From Acidimicrobiia bacterium (lineage in GTDB: Bacteria; Actinomycetota; Acidimicrobiia; Acidimicrobiales; Ilumatobacteraceae): a stretch of 14,060 nt of DNA. The position numbers and the translations under genes are program-made. Numbering within the stretch: the stretch's first letter is position 1; every line of letters starts with the position of its first letter. This document shows positions 1 through 6,865 of the stretch, one piece after another. Below the pieces are notes generated by a model. The model searched no databases. It was not told the origin of the DNA and was given only the letters and a program-made list of their open reading frames with translations. The stretch lies in assembly GCA_013811855.1 (NCBI GenBank), contig JACCUL010000086.1, forward strand, positions 1-14,060, written 5' to 3'.

Positions 1-266
1 CCGCCCTGGGCCGCGATCGAGTGGGCCCGCCGGGCCGAGTCGTGGAACGTGAACGCCTCGACCTGGTAGCCGAGCTCGGCCAACGTGGCCGCCGCCGACG
101 CGCCCGCCAGTCCAGTGCCGATGACGAGCACCTTGAACTTGCGCTTGTTGTTGGGGCTGACGAGCTTGACGTCGGACTTGTAGGAGTCCCACTTGTCGGC
201 CAACGGGCCGGCGGGGATCTTGGCGTCGAGCGTCGTGGCGGTGGGGCGTTCGAGGGTGTCGGTCAT
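1..266 (-). CDS. sdhA: Succinate dehydrogenase flavoprotein subunit, N-terminal part (runs off the window)
   Basis: Catalytic flavoprotein of succinate dehydrogenase (complex II), which oxidises succinate to fumarate in the TCA cycle and passes electrons through the iron-sulfur subunit to quinone. Only the first 88 codons are present; the gene continues beyond base 1. Reading the minus strand from the ATG at 266-264, a lysine-rich leader of about 45 residues precedes the FAD-binding glycine motif VIGTGLAGASAAATLAELG. The last residues visible, AHSIAAQG, match the conserved site whose histidine binds FAD covalently. A GAGGAGG ribosome binding site lies about 14 bases upstream. The start is 22 bases after the sdhC stop, so the two are surely cotranscribed. 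Fumarate reductase flavoproteins share these motifs, but the sdhC neighbour favours succinate dehydrogenase. The iron-sulfur subunit gene would be expected next, outside the window. Confidence 0.95.
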   Translation of the reverse strand, partial: MTDTLERPTATTLDAKIPAGPLADKWDSYKSDVKLVSPNNKRKFKVLVIGTGLAGASAAATLAELGYQVEAFTFHDSARRAHSIAAQG

Positions 267-288
267 GGGGTGGGGCGCGGCCTCCTCT

Positions 289-1056
289 TCAGACCTGGAT
301 GATCCCGGCTTGCGCGGCGATGGGGAACGACACGTTGCCGACCACGATCAGGGTGGCGATGCCGGTGGCCAGGCCCCGGCGCCACGAGTTGAAGCGAGGG
401 TTGTTCCAACCCATCGACTGGAAGAGGCTCCACGTGCCGTGGAACAGGTGGATGCCGAGGGCGATGTTGGCGACGACGTACAGCGCGGCGACGGGGATGC
501 GCGACAGGCTGGCGTCCATGTTGCGGTAGACGGCGCCGCGCACGAAGTCCGGGTTGACCCACCCCCACGTGAAGTCGGCCAGGTGCCAGGCCAGGAACAA
601 CAGCACGATGACGCCCGTCCAGCGCATCGTGCGGCTGGCGAAGTTGGCGGCCACGTAGTCCCGCGACGACTGGTAGCCGATGGGCCGGGCCTGCCGGTTC
701 ATCACCGTCAGGCTGTAGGCGGCGTGGACGTGCAGGACGAGGGCGGCGATGAGCACGAGCCGCAGCGCCCACAGGGCGTACGTGCGGGGCAGGATCGGCA
801 CGAGGATCTCGCGCAGGAACTCGCCGTACACGTCCACGTCGTAGACCCGCTCGCCGTTCTCCGTGATCAACCCGAGGTACGCCTTGAGGTTGCCGATCAG
901 GTGGGCGACCACGAAGCCGATGCCGATGATGCCGGTGATCGCCATCACGTACTTCTTGCCGACGGCCGTGGAGTAGAGGTCGACGAGGAACAGCTTGCGC
1001 TTCCTCGTCCGAGTGGCGGTGCCGCTGACCGGTCCCCTGGACACGACGTGCGCCAT
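289..1056 (-). CDS. sdhC: Succinate dehydrogenase cytochrome b558 membrane anchor subunit
   Basis: Membrane anchor of complex II, which binds haem and quinone and docks the SdhA/SdhB dimer on the cytoplasmic membrane. The 255-residue product has a basic N-terminus and five hydrophobic helices at about residues 36-57, 94-116, 143-162, 187-208 and 228-247. This is the single-subunit, five-helix b558 type rather than the separate SdhC/SdhD pair of proteobacteria. Histidines within or next to helices (H52, H109, H111, H158, H203, H206) are the candidate ligands for two haems, as known for this family. The ATG at 1056 has no Shine-Dalgarno sequence but has a TAGCGT box 7 bases upstream, so the transcript may be leaderless. 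It is followed after 22 bases by sdhA. Confidence 0.95.
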   Translation of the reverse strand: MAHVVSRGPVSGTATRTRKRKLFLVDLYSTAVGKKYVMAITGIIGIGFVVAHLIGNLKAYLGLITENGERVYDVDVYGEFLREILVPILPRTYALWALRLVLIAALVLHVHAAYSLTVMNRQARPIGYQSSRDYVAANFASRTMRWTGVIVLLFLAWHLADFTWGWVNPDFVRGAVYRNMDASLSRIPVAALYVVANIALGIHLFHGTWSLFQSMGWNNPRFNSWRRGLATGIATLIVVGNVSFPIAAQAGIIQV

Positions 1057-1063
1057 GACATCG

Positions 1064-1069
1064 ACGCTA
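1064..1069 (-). promoter_or_regulatory. Putative -10 box of sdhC (leaderless promoter)
   Basis: TAGCGT on the minus strand fits the actinobacterial -10 consensus TANNNT and ends 7 bases before the sdhC ATG. Transcription would then begin at or next to the start codon. No convincing -35 box and no Shine-Dalgarno sequence are visible. The call rests on the recurring spacing seen at other genes here. Confidence 0.5.
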
Positions 1070-1109
1070 CTGCCGAGGTGGTCCAGGCGAGGAAATGCGA
1101 CCAGCTGGG

Positions 1110-1151
1110 CCCGATCGGGTTCTGATGACCTTTACCGGTGCCCGGGCACCG
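1110..1151. promoter_or_regulatory. Two palindromes upstream of sdhC: operator or terminator
   Basis: A perfect 16-base palindrome, CGGTGCCCGGGCACCG (1136-1151), and a perfect 10-base palindrome, CCCGATCGGG (1110-1119), lie between the stop of the 1161-1811 gene and the sdhC promoter. As RNA the larger one could form a 6-bp stem with a CCGG loop, 9 bases after the upstream gene's stop codon, so it may be a terminator without a U tract. Both could instead be regulator sites for the sdh operon. The sequence does not decide between these. Confidence 0.4.
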
Positions 1152-1160
1152 CCAATGCTC

Positions 1161-1811
1161 CTACGAATCGTGAGCGGCGAACTGGCGGAACCCGTCGGGC
1201 GTGAGGGCCCAGTTGGCGACGAAGCCGTCGGGAAACGCGAACACGGCCCGCAGGTCGGTGTGGGCGTAGGCGTTCGGGAGCTCGAGCGGGGCCAGCTCGT
1301 CGCCCCAGCGGTGCCATCGCCGCGCCGGCGTCTCGGTGAGGTGGCGGGCCGCGCCGGGCAGCTCGATCACGCCATGGACGACACCCGCCTGCTCGAACCC
1401 GTCGATCCGCGCCACCGGCGGCGCCGCGGCGTACCACTCGAGGTCGAAGGCGACGGCGGTCGGCACGCCGTACGCCCGGCCGATGGCGTCGCCGGGATCG
1501 TCGAGCCCGGCGGCAAACGTCTCGTTGCTGATGGTCCACTGCTCCATCGGCGCGTCGCAGACGTGCTCGGCCCAGAGCCCGTGCGCCTTGACGAGGCCGG
1601 GCTCGGCCCGAACGGGCACCTCCCACTCGGCCACGTGCAACAGCGGCTGGCCGGGACGCACGACGGCCGCCCAGTACCACGCAGTTCGACCGGTGACGCG
1701 GTGCCCGCTGACGGCGCCGATCGACAGGTCGACGGCCCACGTCGTGAACACCCACTCCTCGACGGCGGCGTCGCCGTGGCGGCCGTCGTCGACCACCGGG
1801 TCGAGAGCCAT
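1161..1811 (-). CDS. Uncharacterised conserved-looking protein, 216 aa
   Basis: I do not recognise this protein with confidence. The 216-residue product has no signal peptide or membrane segment and is rich in Trp, His and acidic residues. Alternating hydrophobic stretches (for example RTAWYWAAVV and HVAEWEVPV) suggest a mostly beta structure, loosely like the lipocalin/AttH-type folds found in actinobacterial lipid-related proteins; that comparison is an inference. Acidic and aromatic patches such as LWAEHVCDAPMEQW and AVAFDLEWYA look like pocket residues. The frame is intact with good coding character. The ATG at 1811 overlaps a possible ATG of the divergent SCP2 gene in the four-base sequence CATG, and a TAGTCT box lies 8 bases upstream. 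Sharing a promoter region with a lipid-binding SCP2 protein would fit a lipid or sterol role, but no activity can be assigned. Confidence 0.8.
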   Translation of the reverse strand: MALDPVVDDGRHGDAAVEEWVFTTWAVDLSIGAVSGHRVTGRTAWYWAAVVRPGQPLLHVAEWEVPVRAEPGLVKAHGLWAEHVCDAPMEQWTISNETFAAGLDDPGDAIGRAYGVPTAVAFDLEWYAAAPPVARIDGFEQAGVVHGVIELPGAARHLTETPARRWHRWGDELAPLELPNAYAHTDLRAVFAFPDGFVANWALTPDGFRQFAAHDS

Positions 1812-1819
1812 GTTCCGGC

Positions 1820-1825
1820 AGACTA
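1820..1825 (-). promoter_or_regulatory. Putative -10 box of the 1161-1811 gene (leaderless)
   Basis: TAGTCT on the minus strand matches TANNNT and ends 8 bases before the ATG at 1811. There is no Shine-Dalgarno sequence between them. The same heptamer, GTAGTCT, occurs upstream of metF. Confidence 0.5.
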
Positions 1826-1830
1826 CGAGC

Positions 1831-2223
1831 GTGGTGCGCTATCTCAGCCTGTCGTGGATCGACGAGCTGACCCGCGCCGTCGCCGCCGACGACCGGTTGC
1901 GCCATCTCGCCACCGAGCACGAGATCGGCGTCACCCAGGTCGTCTCCGACGGGCCGGAGGGTGACGTGACGTATCACCTGCAGGTCGTCGACGGCGAGGC
2001 CCGCTTCGGCGCCGGCACCGCCGACCCCGAGCACGTGCGGATGGAGCAGTCGTGGGCCACCGCCGTCGCCGTGGCGACCGGCGAGCTGAACGCCCAGGAG
2101 GCGTTCGTGACGGGGCACATCCGCTTGACGGGCGACCAGCAACGCCTCCTCGAATCGCAGCCGGTCTTCGGCGCGCTCGACGCCGTCTTCACCGACGTCC
2201 GCCAGCGGACCGAGTACGTCTGA
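1831..2223 (+). CDS. SCP2 sterol-binding domain protein
   Basis: Small soluble protein of about 130 residues, essentially one SCP2 (sterol carrier protein 2) fold, a family that binds fatty acids, acyl-CoA or sterol-like lipids in a hydrophobic cavity. The visible pattern fits: a start like RYLSLSWIDEL, a central beta region (VTYHLQVVDGEARFG), then the typical segment AVAVATGELNAQEAFVTGHI followed by GDQQRLLESQPVF. The reading frame is open further upstream. GTG at 1831 or 1834 is preferred because the family pattern begins there, while an ATG at 1810 would overlap the divergent gene's start. No clear ribosome binding site helps. The stop lies 12 bases before the glycosylase gene, so the two probably form an operon. 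The ligand is unknown. Confidence 0.85.
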   Translation: MVRYLSLSWIDELTRAVAADDRLRHLATEHEIGVTQVVSDGPEGDVTYHLQVVDGEARFGAGTADPEHVRMEQSWATAVAVATGELNAQEAFVTGHIRLTGDQQRLLESQPVFGALDAVFTDVRQRTEYV

Positions 2224-2235
2224 CCCATCGCGCTG

Positions 2236-3078
2236 ATGCCCGAGCTGCCCGAGGTCCAAGCCCACGCCGAGCGGCTGACGGCCGACTTCGCCGGCCAGCG
2301 GCTGCGCCGGTTCCAGGCGATCACGTTCACGGCGCTGAAGACGGCGATCCCAGCGCCCGATGCGGCGTACCGCGAGCCGCTCGTCGAGATCGGACGGCGC
2401 GGCAAGTACCTGCTGGCGCGGTTCGCGCCGGTGACGTTCGTCGTCCACCTCATGCAGGGCGGACGGTTGCTGGTCGACGCCAAGCAGACCGCCAAGCCGC
2501 GAGGCGCGCAAGCCCGGTTCGTGTTCGAGGGTGACGGCTCGGCCCTACTGCTCACCGAGCAGGGCACGGAGCGGCGGGCCGGCGTCTGGTGCGTGCCGAC
2601 CGCCGAGGCGTTGACGATCGCGCCGCTCGATCGCCTCGGTCCGGAGGCCGATCGCATCGAACCCGACGAGCTGGCGGCGCGCTTCGCCGAACGGTCGATG
2701 CGGCTCCACGGCTTCCTGCGCGACCAGCGCGCCATCGCCGGCGTCGGCCGGCGCCTGGCCAACGAGGTGTGCCACCGGGCCAAGCTGTCGCCGTTCGCCA
2801 TGACCGGCAAGCTCGGGCTCGACGGCGCCACCGCCGTCGTGACGGCGATCCGCGACGCCGTCGCCGAGGGCCTCCAGTACGAGCGGTCGCGCGACGACAT
2901 GAGCTCGTCGAAGGACCGGCCTGGACGGGTCCACCACCGCGCCGGCGAACCGTGCCCGGTGTGCGGCGACACGGTGCGCGCCGTCGAGTACTCGGGTTAC
3001 ACCGTCAACTACTGCCCGACGTGCCAGACCGGCGGCAAGGTCCTCGCCGACAACACGACGAGCAAGTTCCTCAAGTAG
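2236..3078 (+). CDS. Fpg/Nei-family DNA glycosylase with atypical active-site surroundings
   Basis: Base-excision repair glycosylase/AP lyase of the Fpg/Nei family, 280 residues, a normal length. It has the diagnostic N-terminus MPELPEV, with catalytic Pro2 and Glu3, the conserved lysine in GRRGKYLL (K57), and a C-terminal zinc finger with cysteines at 240, 243, 260 and 263 (spacing C-x2-C-x16-C-x2-C). Several residues typical of true Fpg are changed. The Met of the intercalating loop is Gln74, the RRFG motif reads RRAG (Phe to Ala115), the GxGN asparagine is Arg172, and the zinc-finger arginine at position -5 from the third Cys is Tyr255. A long basic segment (about residues 218-238) precedes the finger. 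Catalysis looks intact, but lesion recognition probably differs from 8-oxoguanine Fpg, so no symbol is given. It follows the SCP2 gene and converges on the DUF4389 gene 6 bases away. Confidence 0.9.
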   Translation: MPELPEVQAHAERLTADFAGQRLRRFQAITFTALKTAIPAPDAAYREPLVEIGRRGKYLLARFAPVTFVVHLMQGGRLLVDAKQTAKPRGAQARFVFEGDGSALLLTEQGTERRAGVWCVPTAEALTIAPLDRLGPEADRIEPDELAARFAERSMRLHGFLRDQRAIAGVGRRLANEVCHRAKLSPFAMTGKLGLDGATAVVTAIRDAVAEGLQYERSRDDMSSSKDRPGRVHHRAGEPCPVCGDTVRAVEYSGYTVNYCPTCQTGGKVLADNTTSKFLK

Positions 3079-3084
3079 CGAAGT

Positions 3085-3828
3085 TCAGCGCGGACCCGGT
3101 GGCGGCGGACCGGGCGGGGGTGGCAGCGGCGAGCCCGGCGTCGACGCCGGCGACGCCATCGACGCCGTCGATCGTCCGAACGAGGGGTACGTGTCCGTCA
3201 TCAGCAATGTGTAGGCGGTGACCTCGAGGTAGAACCGGAGGAACTTGAGCACGAACTCCCACATGCCCCGCGGGTGCCGTCCGGTGATGACGATGGCGAA
3301 CCACGAGATGACGGCCACGACGTACGCACCGATGCCGATGACGGCGGCCAGCAGCAGCACGGGAATGGCCCAGATGAGCCGCAGGGCGTTGGTCAACCGA
3401 TTCGGTGGATCGGGCTGCGGGTCGAAGTCGAACACCACCGGCACCCGCCCGGACTCGGTTCCGAACGGCGGGAACTCGTCGTGGAGCAGCCACACGTATA
3501 CCCCTGCACCCGCGCTGCGTAGTCGAGGTACGCACGCTGCATGTTCCAGATGCCGTCGTTGCGTTGGCCGGTGAACAGCACGATGAACCATTGGATCACG
3601 GCGAGCAGTTCGGCGAGCTGGCCCCACAGGGACATCACGATCAGGTGCGGGATCGCCAGGGATGATTCGGAACGCCACCGTGACCCGGTTGCGGGCCTCG
3701 GCATACGTGACGTCGTAGGACGGAGCAGTCACGGCGACGGACAGTACTGCCGTCCGCCCGCTCGGTGATGGGATGGCCGACGCCCTGCAAGCGGTGAGCT
3801 GACACCAAACCGTCCTGTCCGTCGCCAT
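3085..3828 (-). pseudogene. DUF4389 membrane protein, broken by two compensating indels
   Basis: DUF4389-type membrane protein of unknown function. The family carries two related modules with the pattern RNRLT..FRLI.AIP...; both are recognisable, but in two frames. The N-terminal part (SYDVTYAEARNRVTVAFRII) is in the frame of the ATG at 3828. It continues after an extra base in the GGG run at 3659-3661 as IPHLIVMSLWGQLAELLAV and on to LDYAARVQGY in another frame. After an apparent 2-base duplication (TATA, 3497-3500) it returns to the first frame as VWLLHDEFPPF, then NRLTNALRLIWAIPVLLL and a final hydrophobic module. The tail is Pro-rich. With 3 extra bases removed it reads as one protein of about 246 residues. 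GTG at 3732 is an alternative start. Without correction the product would be scrambled between the indels. Sequencing error or recent mutation are both possible. It probably ends the upstream operon. Confidence 0.8.
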
Positions 3829-3878
3829 CGGCCTGTTGCGGCCGTTCGCGGCGGACGGTCACGGCTGCGCGTTGTGGT

Positions 3879-4724
3879 CTACAGCTCGGCGGCGTCCATG
3901 TCGGGTGTGGCGGCTTCGGACGGGGGGCGCCAGTCGACGGTGGCCACGACCCGCCACGCGGCGACGAGCAGCGCCGCCGCGACGAGCAGGCCTGTCGTCA
4001 GCCGGCCGGTGTCGTAGCCGGGCTGCGGCCGCGGGGCGAAGGGCACCGAGGTCAGCGAGTCGTGGGCGCCGCCGATCACGGCGATGCCGCATCGGAGGCA
4101 ATCGGCCCCGATGACCACCTTCGCGGTCGCCTGCCCCAGCGGGTCGGCGACGACCCGGGTGAGGTGATCGCAGCCGGGCCCGCAGTAGCCGACCTGCACG
4201 GCGGTGCCGGGTGTCAGTTGGCGGATGGCCACTTGCACCTCGTCGCCTTCGTCGACGAGTCGCGCGGGCGTGATCGTGACCACCGGTGCCGGTAGGGCCG
4301 GCGCGCCGAACACGGTATGGGCCATGGCCCGCCGTGTCCGGGCGGCATCATCGACGACGAGCACGCACGCCCCGGCGGGACCGCAGCGCCCGTTGTCGAG
4401 GAGCTGGAACTGGAAGCGGGCGTCGCCGCCGTCGCCGAACTGCACCGGGAATGCGTTGAAGCAGTTGGCCACGCCGTCGGTGGTGCGGACGCACTGGTGC
4501 ACGATGCCGCGTGCGTCGGCCACGCCGTCGGTGACCGCCACGTCGAGCACGTCGCCGTCGACCAGGTGATCGAGCACGGGGTTGGGCGTGAGGCCGGTGT
4601 CCTCGAACACGACGGCCCGCATCTGGACGGTGTCATCGAGGTCGCCGCCGGCGCCGTCGTCGCCGGCGCGGCTCGCTGCGCCGAGAATCGCCAGCAACGC
4701 CATGGCGGGCCGGGCGACGAGCAC
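3879..4724 (-). CDS. Membrane-anchored protein with two neocarzinostatin-like domains
   Basis: Predicted exported protein, 281 residues. A short signal-like segment (residues 6-20), two extracytoplasmic beta domains, one transmembrane helix (about 243-260) and a short acidic cytoplasmic tail are visible. Both domains resemble the neocarzinostatin/macromomycin apoprotein fold, an immunoglobulin-like sandwich that binds enediyne chromophores in the known members. Domain 1 (about 43-140) has the Cys pairs C78/C88 and C114/C120 with the family-like stretch VHQC...GVANCFN. Domain 2 (about 145-222) has ITPARLVDEGDEVQVA, C181/C185 and C209/C212. Eight cysteines suggest four disulfides. The GTG start at 4724 lies 10 bases after the upstream stop with a weak GAGG in between; ATG at 4703 is an alternative. 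Its position behind an ABC exporter, a sigma factor and a membrane protein suggests a surface ligand-binding role. Enediyne binding is not implied. Confidence 0.8.
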   Translation of the reverse strand: MLVARPAMALLAILGAASRAGDDGAGGDLDDTVQMRAVVFEDTGLTPNPVLDHLVDGDVLDVAVTDGVADARGIVHQCVRTTDGVANCFNAFPVQFGDGGDARFQFQLLDNGRCGPAGACVLVVDDAARTRRAMAHTVFGAPALPAPVVTITPARLVDEGDEVQVAIRQLTPGTAVQVGYCGPGCDHLTRVVADPLGQATAKVVIGADCLRCGIAVIGGAHDSLTSVPFAPRPQPGYDTGRLTTGLLVAAALLVAAWRVVATVDWRPPSEAATPDMDAAEL

Positions 4725-4734
4725 GGTGGCAGCC

Positions 4735-5355
4735 TCAGGCCTGGTGCTGCGACGGTGGGGCGGACTCGTCGAGCTGGCGATTGAGGGTCAACAGCCGGCC
4801 CATCACGGGCAGCGCCAGCAGGTTGGCGCTGTGCAGCACACCGATGATCAGCAGGATGCCGGCAAGCCGCGCCGTCTCGTGTTGGAGCTGGGCGGCATTC
4901 ACGGTGTCGGCCCACGCACCCTTCGGCTCGAAGCTCACGGTGAACAAGATGTACGAGAAGAAGATCAGGTAGTAGGCGACGTCGGTGAGCATGATGAAGC
5001 TCTTGCCGGTGCGCGGGTTCGCCCGAAAGACGTCGGCCGCGTAGCTGCGACCGAAGCGCTTGATCAGCGGTCCCAGCCAAAAGGCGATGACGACCAGAAG
5101 GGCGACGGTGATCAACTCGAGTATCCACCAGTCCATGAGCACACTTCCTTGTTTGGTATCGGTGACGGCGACCACGATCGCGGCGACGGCGGCGACGATG
5201 CAGCCGGCGACGCCGGCGATGGCGCGATGCTGCACGCGTAAGCGTTGATCGTCGGTGATGCTGAGTTCCACGCGGGTGAGCAGGTCCGGGCTCTCCTCGA
5301 CGGTCAGCGCACCGTCGCGCAGCGCGTCGCGCAGCCGTTCCTCGAGCGAGTTCAT
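4735..5355 (-). CDS. Four-helix membrane protein next to ECF sigma factor, possible anti-sigma partner
   Basis: Integral membrane protein of 206 residues. The soluble N-terminus (1-44, beginning NSLEERLRDALRDGA and containing SPDLLTRVELSITDD) resembles the short cytoplasmic heads found on membrane proteins encoded after SigE-type sigma factors in actinobacteria. Four hydrophobic helices follow at about 46-64, 78-95, 122-141 and 164-184, then a polar C-terminus. No zinc-binding anti-sigma HxxxCxxC motif is present, so an anti-sigma function is inferred only from position and the N-terminal style. The ATG overlaps the sigma factor stop in ATGA, which favours coupled translation. The next gene starts 10 bases after its stop. 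It could equally be a sensor or accessory membrane component of the operon. Confidence 0.8.
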   Translation of the reverse strand: MNSLEERLRDALRDGALTVEESPDLLTRVELSITDDQRLRVQHRAIAGVAGCIVAAVAAIVVAVTDTKQGSVLMDWWILELITVALLVVIAFWLGPLIKRFGRSYAADVFRANPRTGKSFIMLTDVAYYLIFFSYILFTVSFEPKGAWADTVNAAQLQHETARLAGILLIIGVLHSANLLALPVMGRLLTLNRQLDESAPPSQHQA

Positions 5356-6023
5356 GCCTCGTCCTTCGTCGCGAGCCGGGCTTCGAGCGCGGCGAGGCCA
5401 CGCTGGAGGTGGGTCTTGACCGAGTTGCGGGACACCGCGAGTGTGGTCGCGATGTCGTCGACGCCGAGCTCGTCGTAGTAGCGCAGCACGAGGCAGGCGC
5501 GCTGCCTGGCGGGAAGGTCGCGGAGGGCGTCGAGCATCCGGCGTTGGTCGTCGCGCACGGTGATCTGGTCCTCGATGCCGGCCTGGACGTCGACGAGAGG
5601 CGATCGATGACGAAGCGACACGAGGCCGCGCCGGTTGTGGTCCCGCGCCAGGTTGAGGACGATCGAGCGGAGATAGGCCGGCGCACGGGCGGGATCCTCG
5701 ATGCGTTGCGCGCTGCGGGCGAGGCGGATGAAGGCCTCCTGCACGAGGTCCTCGGCGGCGTTGCGATCGTCGACGAACAGCCGCGCCAGCCGCACGAGCG
5801 ACACACCCTCGGCGCGGAACATGTCAGCCACGAACCGTTCGACGTCGAGCGTCGGGGCGACCCCCACGTCGCTCCGCGAGAGGCCGGCGGCGGCGATCTC
5901 CTGAGTCATCCACACCGCGGCCGGTGCGACGGAACGGACGGGCACGGCCGACGCCAGCGGTCCTGCGCACCACGCGAGCAGCGCGTCGCGGAGCCTGATC
6001 CCCGTCGCCTCCACGAGACGCAT
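5352..6023 (-). CDS. ECF RNA polymerase sigma factor, SigE family
   Basis: Alternative sigma factor that would direct RNA polymerase to specific promoters. From the ATG at 6023 it is 223 residues. Region 2 (about 61-130) has the polymerase-binding pattern LARLFVDDRNAAEDLVQEAF and LRSIVLNLARDHNRR. Region 4 (about 155-215) has DLPARQRACLVLRYYDELGV and the helix-turn-helix IATTLAVSRNSVKTHLQRGL. The layout fits the SigE-like ECF group of actinobacteria. I chose 6023 because it lies 17 bases after the permease stop with an AGGAG about 10 bases upstream. ATG at 5909 (MTQEIAAAGLS) is closer to a usual ECF length and remains possible. The frame is open much further upstream, but that part lies inside the ABC genes. 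It is coupled by ATGA to the following membrane protein. Target promoters are unknown. Confidence 0.9.
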   Translation of the reverse strand: MRLVEATGIRLRDALLAWCAGPLASAVPVRSVAPAAVWMTQEIAAAGLSRSDVGVAPTLDVERFVADMFRAEGVSLVRLARLFVDDRNAAEDLVQEAFIRLARSAQRIEDPARAPAYLRSIVLNLARDHNRRGLVSLRHRSPLVDVQAGIEDQITVRDDQRRMLDALRDLPARQRACLVLRYYDELGVDDIATTLAVSRNSVKTHLQRGLAALEARLATKDEA

Positions 6024-6040
6024 GCTCGCGCAGCTCCTGC

Positions 6041-6865
6041 TCAAGTGCCGACGACATCCCTCCCGGCGAACGAGGCGGTGGCCACGGCCACCACCACTGC
6101 CAGGTAGGCGACCAGCGCGGTCAGGGCAACGATCGGCGGGCGCTCGAAGTCGACGTCCGTCATCTGCGTCCACGGCACGACCGTCGCGACGTTCTCGCTG
6201 ATCATGAATCTGCCCAGCTGCGGTCGGAGCGCTGCGATCAGCCGCTCGATGACGAGAGCCCACGCGGCGAGCGTGACGAGGGCTGCGCTCGTGTTCCGGC
6301 CGATGGTGGCGACGCTGACCGCCAGCACGGCGACCAGCGCCGTGATCAGCGCGATACGGAACATGGCGAGCACCAGCGCCGTCCACCAGGCGCGGTCGGT
6401 GCCGTCGGTCGAACCGTTGAGCAGGACGGCGGGCAAGGCCGAGGCCAGGAAGGCGACCTCCAACGCGAACCCGATCACGAACGCCAGGATCCCGGCCGAC
6501 GCCGTGCGGGCTGCGTGCAGGCGCAGGCGTGACGGTTCCCAGATGAGCGCCGTCGTGATCGTGCCGGCCCGCCACTCGGCTCCGACGACGGAGGCGCCGC
6601 AGATCGCCGCCCCGACCACGAGGTAGAGCGCGGCAATCGTCAGGATCCCGTCGCCTCCACCGCTGATCCACCACGACGACATGCGGGCCGGGTGCTCGTC
6701 CGCCCGGGCGAGCTGCGATGGGTCGCGGCTGGTGAGGTAGACGATCACGCCCATGACCCCACACAGGGCCAAGGCGAGCACGATCATCCAGCGCACGAGC
6801 CGTCGATGCAGCGCTCGCCGCATCTCCACAATTGTCAATCTGGCAAACCTCTTGGCTGCGCTCAT
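6041..6865 (-). CDS. ABC-2 type transporter permease
   Basis: Membrane subunit of an ABC exporter, 274 residues. A basic N-terminus (KRFARLTIVEMRRALHRR) is followed by about six hydrophobic helices at roughly 25-45, 73-93, 120-142, 160-187, 191-211 and 245-268. The segment GAEWRAGTITTALIWEPSR after helix 2 is typical of ABC-2 permeases that pair with an ATPase of the bacitracin/antibiotic exporter (CcmA-like) type. The ATG overlaps the ATPase stop in ATGA, and a strong AGGAGG lies 7 bases upstream. The substrate cannot be inferred. The downstream genes suggest a link to envelope stress or to the neocarzinostatin-like protein. Confidence 0.9.
   Translation of the reverse strand: MSAAKRFARLTIVEMRRALHRRLVRWMIVLALALCGVMGVIVYLTSRDPSQLARADEHPARMSSWWISGGGDGILTIAALYLVVGAAICGASVVGAEWRAGTITTALIWEPSRLRLHAARTASAGILAFVIGFALEVAFLASALPAVLLNGSTDGTDRAWWTALVLAMFRIALITALVAVLAVSVATIGRNTSAALVTLAAWALVIERLIAALRPQLGRFMISENVATVVPWTQMTDVDFERPPIVALTALVAYLAVVVAVATASFAGRDVVGT

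Noticed and set aside
193..1125. A 310-codon open frame on the plus strand opposite sdhC
   Set aside because: Its composition shows the same antisense bias and it overlaps a gene with strong family motifs on the other strand.
3859..4114. Short Arg-rich frames on both strands near 3859-4114
   Set aside because: They are low-complexity shadows of the neocarzinostatin-like gene with no ribosome binding site or family pattern.
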